This document shows, one piece after another, positions 53,183 through 62,102 of a DNA stretch of 64,000 nt (its first letter is position 1; each line of letters begins with the position of its first letter). Under the pieces are notes generated by a model that saw nothing but the letters and a program-made list of their open reading frames with translations, was not told the DNA's origin and did no database searches. This DNA comes from B1 sp964355075 (GTDB lineage: Bacteria > Bacteroidota > Bacteroidia > UKL13-3). Made by a program: the position numbers and the translations under genes. The stretch spans positions 1 through 64,000 of the forward strand of contig CAYHCF010000004.1 of assembly GCA_964355075.1 (NCBI GenBank), written 5' to 3'.

Positions 53183-54169
53183 TTATGGATTGAAATATTG
53201 ATAATAAAGGCTGCAAATTACAAGAAAAGCAAAAATGAGTTCCTTCAGAACTTTCTTTTTATCACTGATAAAAAAATTGGCTAAAATGATGGATACGGCT
53301 ACCGATAGAAAACACAGACCAAAAACAAAGCTGTGATTTTCTGCAAATACACTAATCACACCGAATACCGACATGATAAAAACAACTAACTGAATACGCC
53401 TTGTTTTAACTTTATTTCGAAAAAAATTGTTTTGAATATCAAAAGAAGACAGAAAGAATACAGGAATTATTACGATCCATATCAGACTTTGCTTTAAAGT
53501 AATATCAAGTGCGTTAAAGTAATTTTTGTTATAAGAATAGTTAAATGAAGAAATCAGGTCTTTTAAATGATCGGTAAGATAAAAGATGACTCCTAAAAAA
53601 TAAATGGGAAGGATAATGCCAATAATTGCTACCAGCCAATATCGAAAATTGAAAGAGGTCATGTAAAGAACACTGATCAGAATAAAAGGTAGATAGATGA
53701 TCAAATCGTAGCTTAAAAGCAAACCTATTCCGAGGTATATGCCTGCATCGAACACCAATAATAAAGGAATATTCGATTCGTAGAGATAACACAATCTGAA
53801 TAACAGCAAAATTATAAAGGTATTGGCCAATATCTGCGGCGATAAAAATAATTGTTGCGGATACAAGCTGTTCAGTATTACAAAAAAAACAGCCGGAAGA
53901 AGGCTTTCCTTATATAATACAGCATGTGAAGCAGTAATATAATTGACCAATAATGCCTGAGAAAAAATAATCAGGGTTGATATCATATTTGACCTGAGAG
54001 AAAAATCTCCGAAGGAATCAAACCAGGTAAAAACCATACTCGCAATTGGCGTATTAATTGAAGGTTCAAAATGAAAAGCAACAAAATAAGGAGACATACG
54101 CAGGAGGATGGTAAAAACCAATAAGAACAGGATCGGGAAAAGCGAATGGGACCGGAATATACTTAACAA
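53183..54169 (-). CDS. DUF6427-like integral membrane protein
   Basis: 328 aa with about nine hydrophobic helices. The N-terminus, FRSHSLFPILFLLVFTILLR followed by SPYFVAFHF, resembles the Bacteroidota-specific DUF6427 family. Function not known. It lies between a secreted protein gene upstream and the YdcF-like gene with gaps of only 10 and 2 bases, so the three are probably one transcript. Confidence 0.7.
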   Translation of the reverse strand: MLSIFRSHSLFPILFLLVFTILLRMSPYFVAFHFEPSINTPIASMVFTWFDSFGDFSLRSNMISTLIIFSQALLVNYITASHAVLYKESLLPAVFFVILNSLYPQQLFLSPQILANTFIILLLFRLCYLYESNIPLLLVFDAGIYLGIGLLLSYDLIIYLPFILISVLYMTSFNFRYWLVAIIGIILPIYFLGVIFYLTDHLKDLISSFNYSYNKNYFNALDITLKQSLIWIVIIPVFFLSSFDIQNNFFRNKVKTRRIQLVVFIMSVFGVISVFAENHSFVFGLCFLSVAVSIILANFFISDKKKVLKELIFAFLVICSLYYQYFNP

Positions 54170-54179
54170 AATTTTTGAA

Positions 54180-55652
54180 TTAAAAGGTTACACGCATCAA
54201 AGTAAACTGTTTGTCACGGATTGTACTTAATATAACACTATTAGCACTGGTCTGCTTGTATTCGGTTGGAATAATGGTGGCTTCAAAATTACTTGATTTA
54301 ATAAGGATTTTCCCATCCGACTTACCCAGGTAATTGGTATAATGCAACATAATATCACTTTCTTTATCTAAATCACTATTAAAAACAGTATAAACAAAAT
54401 CAGTGGTTGGAATGGTAATTATGGAAGACAGGTAACCACCATCTCCTACTGAATTCTGCCTTTTTTTAATCAGATCTGAAAATTGAATCTGTCCTTCTTT
54501 ATTCAGGGAAATAATACCAACCTCATCATAATTATAAATAATTCTGGTAGCCGTTTGAGGGAAATTGTTTACGTAATAGGTATAAGTCTGCCGGGTTTGA
54601 TAATATTTTTCAATGACAAGCATCAAACCTCCATCGCTTCGTGCGATCACTTTGCGAATATAAAAATCGTTTAAGTCGGGACGCTTCTTATCTAATTTTG
54701 CAGCGTTTAATTTTTGCAGTACATTGGGATCCATTAAGCCTGCATAATTTAGCTCAGCGAGTTGGGTATTCAGGTTAATTCTCTCCACAAAATATCCGGA
54801 TACTTCATTCCTGTTTTTTGTTGAATAAAATCCAACAACCGAAACCGTTTGATTAAAATTGTTCAAAACCATGCCTAATTCCTCTGTAAAAAGAGAATCT
54901 TTATCAAGCTGATATTCCATTATTCTGTCATTATTCTGGTAATATCCGAATAAGAAGAATTTTCGTGGATCGCCGGAATCATCCTTCCCGGGTTCTTTTG
55001 GAAAATCAATCAAAACAAAGGCATCTCCCAAATTACTTAAATCATAACTGGTCATGAAAACACTCTTTTGAGGATAATTTAATTTAAACTGTTTCCCGTA
55101 AATCTGTTGAATTTGATTGTTAAAGCAATATAAATTCAAATGACTCGTATTGGCATCCTCTCCCCAGGTGAGATACAGGATTCCAATCTTACTTCTATCC
55201 GCATTGGTTTTGATCTGAATTTTGCGCTTCTCGATAAATTTGCCTTTTTCAATGGAACAAATAATAAACGGACTGCCCATGATTTTAAAATTCTCATCCA
55301 TTTTTTGCACAAAAAGATCCACTTTCCCCGTCAGGGTATTTCGGGCACTAATAAATATAGTTAAGATATTATTTACCAGCAAAACCCGTTCTACCGTTCC
55401 GTTTACCGAAAGAGGTAAAGCAATACTTTGTTCCAGGGTAAGATTGGTTCTGTATTTTTCAAGGATAATATCGTTTGTGAACTCGTTGTCTTTGCAGCGA
55501 AGAAGGTAAAGCCAGGAGGTGGTTTCGCCAACGATCTGGGTATAGAGATTTTTCTGTTTGATCTTTTGAGGGTTTCCCCATTCCACATTTTGTGCCCTGG
55601 CCTGAAAGAGCCAAAAACATAAAACAATGAAAAAAAACTTCTTAAATGCCAT
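54180..55652 (-). CDS. Hypothetical secreted protein
   Basis: 490 aa from the Met at 55652 (MAFKKFFFIVLCFWLFQARAQ, signal peptide); twenty more codons upstream are open but unneeded. The mature chain is beta-rich with segments like LEKYRTNLTLEQSIALPLSV and EVGIISLNKEGQIQFSDLIKKRQ, suggestive of a propeller. I recognise no family or motif. It is the first gene of the cluster that includes the DUF6427-like and YdcF-like genes. Confidence 0.6.
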   Translation of the reverse strand: MAFKKFFFIVLCFWLFQARAQNVEWGNPQKIKQKNLYTQIVGETTSWLYLLRCKDNEFTNDIILEKYRTNLTLEQSIALPLSVNGTVERVLLVNNILTIFISARNTLTGKVDLFVQKMDENFKIMGSPFIICSIEKGKFIEKRKIQIKTNADRSKIGILYLTWGEDANTSHLNLYCFNNQIQQIYGKQFKLNYPQKSVFMTSYDLSNLGDAFVLIDFPKEPGKDDSGDPRKFFLFGYYQNNDRIMEYQLDKDSLFTEELGMVLNNFNQTVSVVGFYSTKNRNEVSGYFVERINLNTQLAELNYAGLMDPNVLQKLNAAKLDKKRPDLNDFYIRKVIARSDGGLMLVIEKYYQTRQTYTYYVNNFPQTATRIIYNYDEVGIISLNKEGQIQFSDLIKKRQNSVGDGGYLSSIITIPTTDFVYTVFNSDLDKESDIMLHYTNYLGKSDGKILIKSSNFEATIIPTEYKQTSANSVILSTIRDKQFTLMRVTF

Positions 55653-55721
55653 TAATTTGCAAATATTTAGAAAAAACGAAGATAATTTTTCTGCGTATTT
55701 GTTTGAACACAAATTTATTTA

Positions 55722-56915
55722 ATGACAAGAACCAAACTGATTGATACCGCCAAAAAACAGGAAATAGCTGTAATGGTGGGCGTGGTAACCCAAAACCAAA
55801 AGGTGGAACAAGCCGAAGAATATTTAGATGAATTGGCTTTTTTAGCACATACCGCCGGGGCAAAAGTGGTAAATCGTTTCATCCAAAAGCTCAGCTACCC
55901 AAACCCACGAACCTTTGTAAATGAAGGAAAACTGGAAGAAATTTCGGAATATGTACTTGCCAATGAAATTGATATCGTAATTTTTGATGATGAGTTAAGC
56001 CCTTCTCAAATCAGAAACCTGGAAAAAACCTTAAAGTGTAAAATATTGGATCGCAGCAACCTGATCCTTGATATTTTTGCTAGTAGAGCTCAAACGGCTC
56101 AGGCAAAATTTCAGGTGGAACTGGCTCAGGCGCAATATATGCTGCCGCGTCTTACCCGCATGTGGACGCACTTGAGCAAGCACAAAGGCGGGATTGGAAT
56201 GAAAGGGCCGGGAGAAAGTGAGATTGAAACCGACCGCCGCGTATTAAGGGAAAAAATAACCAAACTCAAAGAACGTCTCGACTTAATTAACAAACAAGCC
56301 GAAACCCGGAGAAGAAACAGAGATGAAAAGGTGCGGGTGGCTTTGGTGGGTTATACCAATGTAGGAAAATCAACTTTAATGAATGTGCTGACCAAAAGCG
56401 AAATTTTTGCAGAAGATAAATTATTTGCTACCCTCGACAGTACCGTGAGAAAAGTAGATTGGCCGGGCTGTAGTTTTTTGTTGAGTGATACAGTTGGCTT
56501 CATCCGGAAACTTCCGCATCAGTTAATTGAATGTTTTAAATCAACATTGGATGAAATAAGGGAAGCCGATATCCTGCTTCATGTGGTGGATACTGGTCAT
56601 GCTAAGTTCGAAAACAAGATTCATGTGGTAAGTGAAACCCTGAAAGAGATTAAAGCACAGGATAAAAGGGTTTTGCTTGTTTTCAACAAAATTGACAAAC
56701 TTAGCGAACCTTTCATTTTGGATGATGAAACCCTGGAAAGCAAACAAGCCTATATCCGGCAATTAAAAAACTCATGGATGGCCAAGGAAAATAATCCGCT
56801 TGTTTTTGTTTCGGCTGCTAAGAAGATAAATATAGAAGAGTTGCGGGAGTTGCTTTCGGTTGAAGTGAATGCAGTTAGGCTGGAAAACAAAAAGAGCTTG
56901 CCCACTTTTGGGTGA
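55722..56915 (+). CDS. hflX: GTPase HflX
   Basis: 397 aa. The N-terminal HflX domain ends in GPGESEIETDRRVLREKI, a family signature in the helical linker. G motifs follow: VGYTNVGKST (G1), DTVGFIRKLPH (G3) and VFNKID (G4). HflX binds 50S/70S ribosomes and splits stalled or heat-stressed ones. It is divergent from the secreted-protein cluster. Confidence 0.95.
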   Translation: MTRTKLIDTAKKQEIAVMVGVVTQNQKVEQAEEYLDELAFLAHTAGAKVVNRFIQKLSYPNPRTFVNEGKLEEISEYVLANEIDIVIFDDELSPSQIRNLEKTLKCKILDRSNLILDIFASRAQTAQAKFQVELAQAQYMLPRLTRMWTHLSKHKGGIGMKGPGESEIETDRRVLREKITKLKERLDLINKQAETRRRNRDEKVRVALVGYTNVGKSTLMNVLTKSEIFAEDKLFATLDSTVRKVDWPGCSFLLSDTVGFIRKLPHQLIECFKSTLDEIREADILLHVVDTGHAKFENKIHVVSETLKEIKAQDKRVLLVFNKIDKLSEPFILDDETLESKQAYIRQLKNSWMAKENNPLVFVSAAKKINIEELRELLSVEVNAVRLENKKSLPTFG

Positions 56916-56969
56916 TTTTGCATTAAGATTATCTAATTATCGTATAAAACAGAAAATAACCGGTTCTTG

Positions 56970-57008
56970 TCTCGTCGTGGGACGAGAGAGCGTGTCACTC
57001 CGCGTGAC
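56970..57008. other. Pair of GC-rich hairpins between hflX and the glycosylation operon
   Basis: TCTCGTC (56970-56976) pairs with GACGAGA (56981-56987), and GTCAC (56994-56998) with GTGAC (57004-57008). They sit inside a 279-base gap and are clearly richer in GC than the surroundings. Could be a terminator, a REP-like element or a structured RNA. Confidence 0.4.
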
Positions 57009-57194
57009 TCTGCTGTCCTAGCTTGCCTCTGAGAAAGGGTTAAATTAATTTCGGTCATGCGTTCATTTGGGTTAATTGCACAATGATAACTCACTATATT
57101 CCACATTGAGCTCTATTTTATCCTTTTACCGGAATAAATTCAGGATAATATTAGGCGAACACGCATAAATAATTATTTTCGTGGTTGCACAAAA

Positions 57195-58361
57195 ATGAAA
57201 CCGGAAGAAAATCAAATAGAATTAAGCATTGTAATGCCTTGTTTAAACGAGGCCGAAACCATTGAAACCTGTATCCGGAAAGGGATGCAATGGATGAAAG
57301 CCAATCAGGTTATTGGAGAAGTGGTTATAGGCGATAATGGAAGCACCGATGGCTCTCAACAATTGGCTGAGGCTTTGGGTGCCCGTGTGATTGCCGTTTC
57401 AAAAAAAGGTTATGGTGCAGCGCTGATGGGTGCCATTGAGGCCGCCAAAGGTAAATATGTAATCATGGGCGACAGCGATGACAGTTATGATTTTGGTAAT
57501 TTGACACTTTTTGTGGAGGGTCTCCGGCAGGGAAATGATTTGGTAATGGGCAATCGCTTTAAAGGCGGGGTTCAACCCGGGGCCATGCCGCTCCTACACC
57601 GTTATTTGGGAAATCCTGTTTTGTCATTTTTAGGCCGATTGTTTTTTGATTGCCCGGTCAGTGATTTTCATTGCGGACTAAGAGGTTTCAAACAAGGAAT
57701 TGTTGCCAGCCTTGACTTGAAAACCACAGGTATGGAATTTGCCAGTGAAATGGTGGTAAAAGCAACCATACAAAAATTAAAAATTGTGGAAGTTCCAACA
57801 ACGCTCTCAAAAGACGGAAGAACCCGTCCGCCTCACTTACGAACCTGGCGCGATGGTTGGAGGCATCTTCGCTTCCTGCTGATATGCAGCCCGCGTTGGT
57901 TATTTCTAATTCCTGGGATTGTTCTGATGATTGTAGGTTTGACATTAAGTTTACTGATTATTCGGGGGCCACTTGTAATATTCAATCTATTTTATTTCGA
58001 TACCAATACCCTGTTATATGCCGGAGCTTTTATCATTGTGGGGTTTCAGGCAGTAAGTTTTGGAATTTTTACCCGTGCGTATGCGGTTCAATCTGGTCTT
58101 TTACCCGAAAAAGTATCCTTAAACAAGGCCTTCAAGATTTTTACCCTGGAGGCAGGGTTATTAATTGGCCTGTTCATATTTTTTGCAGGCTTATGTGGAA
58201 CCTTTTATTCACTATATATCTGGGATCAGAGCCATTATGGTCAATTAGATTACCCCAAAATATTGCGGATTGTAATACCAAGCGTTGTGGCCATTATTAT
58301 TGGTGCTCAAACCATGTTATCCAGTTTCTTTTTAAGTGTATTGGGAGTTAATAAAAAATAA
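57195..58361 (+). CDS. Family 2 glycosyltransferase (polyprenyl-phosphate sugar synthase-like)
   Basis: 388 aa. GT2 domain (about 1-235): LSIVMPCLNEAETIE, GDNGSTDGS, KGYGAALMGAIEAAKG, MGDSDDSYDF with the DxD-like metal site. Four C-terminal membrane helices (about 238-385) are typical of Dpm/GtrB-type enzymes that load a sugar onto undecaprenyl phosphate. First gene of an apparent operon with a methyltransferase and a GT-C protein, which would use the lipid-linked sugar. Confidence 0.85.
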   Translation: MKPEENQIELSIVMPCLNEAETIETCIRKGMQWMKANQVIGEVVIGDNGSTDGSQQLAEALGARVIAVSKKGYGAALMGAIEAAKGKYVIMGDSDDSYDFGNLTLFVEGLRQGNDLVMGNRFKGGVQPGAMPLLHRYLGNPVLSFLGRLFFDCPVSDFHCGLRGFKQGIVASLDLKTTGMEFASEMVVKATIQKLKIVEVPTTLSKDGRTRPPHLRTWRDGWRHLRFLLICSPRWLFLIPGIVLMIVGLTLSLLIIRGPLVIFNLFYFDTNTLLYAGAFIIVGFQAVSFGIFTRAYAVQSGLLPEKVSLNKAFKIFTLEAGLLIGLFIFFAGLCGTFYSLYIWDQSHYGQLDYPKILRIVIPSVVAIIIGAQTMLSSFFLSVLGVNKK

Positions 58362-58395
58362 GTTTCAGAGACAATAAAAGAATCAGAAAGCAGAA

Positions 58396-58968
58396 ATGGG
58401 AATGAAGTTATTAGACCGGTATTTACAAAATGTACGTATAAAAAAAGCTAAACAGTATATCCAAAAAAATGATGCCGTTTTGGATATAGGAAGTGTGGAT
58501 GGGGTGATGTTTGAAAAGTGGAAAGGATATATTGGAAAAAGCATAGGGGTTGATCCTACACTAAAAGAAAAAACTGAAACAGAATTTTATACCCTGTATC
58601 CAGGGTATTTCCCTGAAGCCTGCCCGCAAAATGAAACATTTAACGCCATTACCCTATTGGCGGTACTTGAACATATACCTATTTCCCAACAAGAAACTCT
58701 GGCTCTAAATTGCCATAAATTCCTGAAACCAAACGGACGGTTAATCATTACGGTTCCATCTCCGCAGGTGGATAAGATACTTGACATTTTACTCAAGCTC
58801 AGGTTAATTGAAGGCATGAGTCTGGAAGAACATTTTGGTTATAAACCCGAACATACCGATCAGATTTTTGCTCCTCCCTTTTTTAAACTCCTCAAAAAAC
58901 AAACCTTTCAGTTGGGTTTAAATAATTTATTTGTTTTTGAACGCATCGAACCCGAAAATCTAAACTAA
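58396..58968 (+). CDS. Class I SAM-dependent methyltransferase-like protein
   Basis: 190 aa. Motif I reads VLDIGSVDGVMFEKW, less glycine-rich than the usual E/DxGxGxG, but LLAVLEHIP (motif III) and LKPNGRLIITVPSP (motif IV/post) are typical of methyltransferases acting on small molecules or lipid-linked glycans. It lies 34 bases after the GT2 gene and ends one base before the start of the GT-C fusion. It may methylate a sugar or carrier lipid in the same pathway. Confidence 0.75.
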   Translation: MGMKLLDRYLQNVRIKKAKQYIQKNDAVLDIGSVDGVMFEKWKGYIGKSIGVDPTLKEKTETEFYTLYPGYFPEACPQNETFNAITLLAVLEHIPISQQETLALNCHKFLKPNGRLIITVPSPQVDKILDILLKLRLIEGMSLEEHFGYKPEHTDQIFAPPFFKLLKKQTFQLGLNNLFVFERIEPENLN

Positions 58969-58969
58969 C

Positions 58970-61903
58970 ATGGAACCCAATACCTTATCAGAAAACAGGA
59001 TCAGCATACTTATAGATGCCCGGAAAGGGGATAAATCTTTTTGGGATGGATTGAATACCTTTCTCCAAAAATCAAAACAGGATACCGAAATTCTGTGTCT
59101 GGTCAATCAAATCTATAAAGAAAAAACGATTAGCGATTGGGAGCTCAAAAACAAGATTCAACAATTTTTGTTTACAGAAAGCAAAACCTTGTCACAAAAT
59201 TTGGCAAGTGCTTTAGAAAAAGCCTCGGGTTCATTTACCTTGCTTTTATTTCAGACCTTTTTACCTATCGGTAATTTGGTTCAGACCTTACAAAGCAATA
59301 AAAAATCAATTGGGTTAAATACTTTAGTGATTGGTTCACAAAGTATTTTACCAAAGGGAAGTAAACTGAGCATTCCTTTTATGAGTAAGGTATATAATTC
59401 ACTCACACGTTTATTCACTCCAATTGATTTAAGAGATGCCAATAGCGGAGTGGTATTTGTAAAAACACAAAATTTATCGGTTTTGCTGAACCAAACACTG
59501 GTAAGTGCAAATGATTTTTCCCAGTTTTTATATCTCAGCAAAGCAAATCAGGTAGCTGTTTCGGAATTACCCATTTCACCAGAAAAAAGAGTTCCGGTTC
59601 AATGGTGGAAAGCCATCACCCAGCTATTTGGTTTAAGGTTTAATTATTTCGTGAAGGATGCTTTATGGCAAATAAGACATGCAAAGACTCCCCTGTCTGA
59701 TGGAAATAATCCGGTGTACCGTCTGGCGTATTTTATCTGTTTTTTATCAGCAGCGTTTCTCATGCCTTATTTAAGTCAGGATTTTGGAAGTACCTGGGAT
59801 GAAAAAGCACATAATGATTATTCGCAATTATCGTACAATTACTTTAGCAGTTTTGGCAGCGATACTGCGGCATTGGCCGAACCAACCAATAGTGCGGATT
59901 ATGTGAGGCAGGCCTATCGGTTTTATGGTGAACAACTGAATACCATTGCAGCCTTTGTATATAATTGGGCAGGTACGGGAGTTTATGAAACCAGGCATAT
60001 GGTAAATTCCTTTTATGGATTAATTGGTTTGATTTTTACCTCGCTCATTGCGTTTGAGCTTGCAGGTTGGCGGGCGGCAACTCTGGCACTTTTATTTATG
60101 TTTTTTAACCCCGGATGGTTGGGACATAGCATGAATAATCCGACTGACATTCCGTTTGCCACCGGATTTGCCTTTGCAGGTTATTTTATGATCAGGGTGT
60201 TGCGATCGCTGCCAAGTCCAAAATTTAGTCACCTTTTTTGGCTGGCTGCCGGTATCGGAATTGGTTTAGCTTCCAGGGTAGGTGCCTTATTAATAGTTGC
60301 CTACTTTGGCTTGTTTTTGGGAATCTACTGGTTAAGTAAATTCAAAGCTAAAGAAAAGAATATCGGCAAACTGATTATGCCTTACCTGAAAATATTTTTG
60401 ATTGTAACTGTATTGGGCTATATTTTCGGTATTTTACTTTGGCCATATGGCATCAGTAGCCCATTTAAACATCCCATTCAGGCATTTATAAAATCATCAG
60501 AAAATGCTTTTTATACCAATAATGTTGAGCTGTTTGAAGGCAAAAGAATGTATATGCTAACCAATGCTCCGTGGTATTATGTATTTAAGTTTTTGGGAAT
60601 TGGGAATCCGCTGTATTTATTGCTTGGATTTTTTGCTTCCCTGCTTCTTTTTAAACCCATTACGAAAAAAATTGGAATCGGTTATTTTGGGATGCTCGTA
60701 TTTATGGTAATCTTTCCGATACTCTATGCAGATTACAGCAACTTAAATTACTATAATGGCTGGCGTCACTACCTGTTTCTTTTGCCTTTTTTGATTCCTT
60801 TGGCAGCTGTTAGTTATGATTATTTATTATCTCAGAAAAAAATGATTGCCATTGGATCCGCAATCATTTTGGCTGTTCTTTTTTTGAAACCGACCTATTG
60901 GATTGCCCAAAACCATCCCAACGAATATGTATATTTTAACGAATTAGTGGGTGGTTTTTCGGGTGCATACGGAACTTACGAAACCGATTATTACAGCAAT
61001 TCATGCAGAGAAGCTGCAGAATGGATTGCAAATAAACATCCGCATGATAGTTTGGTAATAGGCATTAATAATGAAGTAACCACTGCTGCATACTGGGCAC
61101 ATAAAATTAATCCTCGTTTAAATTTTGTATGGACCCGTGAAAGTGAAGAGCAAAGGTTGGCCTGGGATTATTTGATTATGACAACGCGTACCTTTTCTCA
61201 ACACGAACTCTTAACTGGTTCTTTCCCCCCCAAGGGAACAGTATTTACAGTTGAGGTAGATGGAAAGCCTTTGGCCGCTGTGATTAAGCGTGAAAATTAC
61301 TACATGCCATTAGGTTATCTGGCTCTGGACAGGCAGAAATTTGATTCCTCTGTATTTTATTTTGAAAACGCGGTAAGATATGCCCCCAAAGATGAGGAAA
61401 CCTGGCGTATGTTAGGCTTTTCTCTGATTAACAAATCGCGTTTAGACAGTGCAGAACAAATGCTGAAGAACGCCATTGAAATTTACCCTGAAAATTTTTC
61501 AGCTTACAGTAATCTGGGACTTGTTTTTTTCAACAAAAAAGAATTCCAAAAGGCTACCGAACAATTTGCCATATCAACAAAGTACAAAGAAAATGTAACT
61601 GAAAGTTATTATTACAGTGCACTGGCCTATTTGAATCTGAATGATTATCCGAATGCCATCAGGCAATTAGAACTTGCGGTAAAGCACAATGCCAATATCC
61701 CGGAAGTTTATTATTACCTGGCGAAATGTTATGATGCAACCGGAAATCCTCAGAAGGCTTCTGATAACTATCAATTAGCCTTATCATTGAATCAGAATTA
61801 TACACAAGCCTGGGGTGAACTTGGAGCGGTATTTAACAAATTAGGTAAAAAGGAGGAGGCAAATTATTGCATGCAAAAATACCAGTCGTTAGGAGGAAAA
61901 TAA
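58970..61903 (+). CDS. GT2-like / GT-C glycosyltransferase / TPR fusion protein
   Basis: 977 aa. Residues about 1-235 look like a decayed GT2 domain (SILIDARKGD; FTPIDLRDANSGVVFVKTQ) without a DxD motif. Residues about 250-640 carry around 11 membrane helices, with the first outer loop DFGSTWDEKAHNDYSQLSYNYF giving the acidic GT-C motif. Residues about 775-975 hold at least five TPR repeats (EETWRMLGFSLINKSRLDSA; SAYSNLGLVFFNKKEFQKA; ESYYYSALAYLNLNDYPNA). A PMT/OST-like transferase with a periplasmic TPR that could bind protein acceptors is the best guess. Confidence 0.8.
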   Translation: MEPNTLSENRISILIDARKGDKSFWDGLNTFLQKSKQDTEILCLVNQIYKEKTISDWELKNKIQQFLFTESKTLSQNLASALEKASGSFTLLLFQTFLPIGNLVQTLQSNKKSIGLNTLVIGSQSILPKGSKLSIPFMSKVYNSLTRLFTPIDLRDANSGVVFVKTQNLSVLLNQTLVSANDFSQFLYLSKANQVAVSELPISPEKRVPVQWWKAITQLFGLRFNYFVKDALWQIRHAKTPLSDGNNPVYRLAYFICFLSAAFLMPYLSQDFGSTWDEKAHNDYSQLSYNYFSSFGSDTAALAEPTNSADYVRQAYRFYGEQLNTIAAFVYNWAGTGVYETRHMVNSFYGLIGLIFTSLIAFELAGWRAATLALLFMFFNPGWLGHSMNNPTDIPFATGFAFAGYFMIRVLRSLPSPKFSHLFWLAAGIGIGLASRVGALLIVAYFGLFLGIYWLSKFKAKEKNIGKLIMPYLKIFLIVTVLGYIFGILLWPYGISSPFKHPIQAFIKSSENAFYTNNVELFEGKRMYMLTNAPWYYVFKFLGIGNPLYLLLGFFASLLLFKPITKKIGIGYFGMLVFMVIFPILYADYSNLNYYNGWRHYLFLLPFLIPLAAVSYDYLLSQKKMIAIGSAIILAVLFLKPTYWIAQNHPNEYVYFNELVGGFSGAYGTYETDYYSNSCREAAEWIANKHPHDSLVIGINNEVTTAAYWAHKINPRLNFVWTRESEEQRLAWDYLIMTTRTFSQHELLTGSFPPKGTVFTVEVDGKPLAAVIKRENYYMPLGYLALDRQKFDSSVFYFENAVRYAPKDEETWRMLGFSLINKSRLDSAEQMLKNAIEIYPENFSAYSNLGLVFFNKKEFQKATEQFAISTKYKENVTESYYYSALAYLNLNDYPNAIRQLELAVKHNANIPEVYYYLAKCYDATGNPQKASDNYQLALSLNQNYTQAWGELGAVFNKLGKKEEANYCMQKYQSLGGK

Positions 61904-61970
61904 GCTTAAAACGAGGGATTTTAGCCATTTGTTAACAGGGGTTTTAAATCATGTCTATTTTATTCAAATG

Positions 61971-62001
61971 GCTGTAACTCTTATTTGATAAGGGTTACAG
62001 C
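61971..62001 (+). terminator. Strong hairpin after the glycosylation operon
   Basis: GCTGTAACTCTTAT (61971-61984) and ATAAGGGTTACAGC (61988-62001) form a 14-bp stem with one G-T pair and a 3-base loop. An outer repeat AGCCATTTG (61923-61931) / CAAATGGCT (61964-61972) surrounds it. There is no long T tract, so terminator or protein-binding palindrome are both possible. Confidence 0.5.
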
Positions 62002-62102
62002 ATATTATTTACGGCCAATACCTGTTTTTAGGAGGTAATCCACCAATTGCAATTTTTATCTACCTGTTTAGAGGAACTAAATACACTGTAGTTTCGTAGT
62101 TG

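Noticed and set aside
57857..58351. 164-codon plus-strand ORF overlapping the GT2 gene
   Set aside because: Frame-shifted shadow of the membrane-helix region; Cys/Trp-rich product without a fold.
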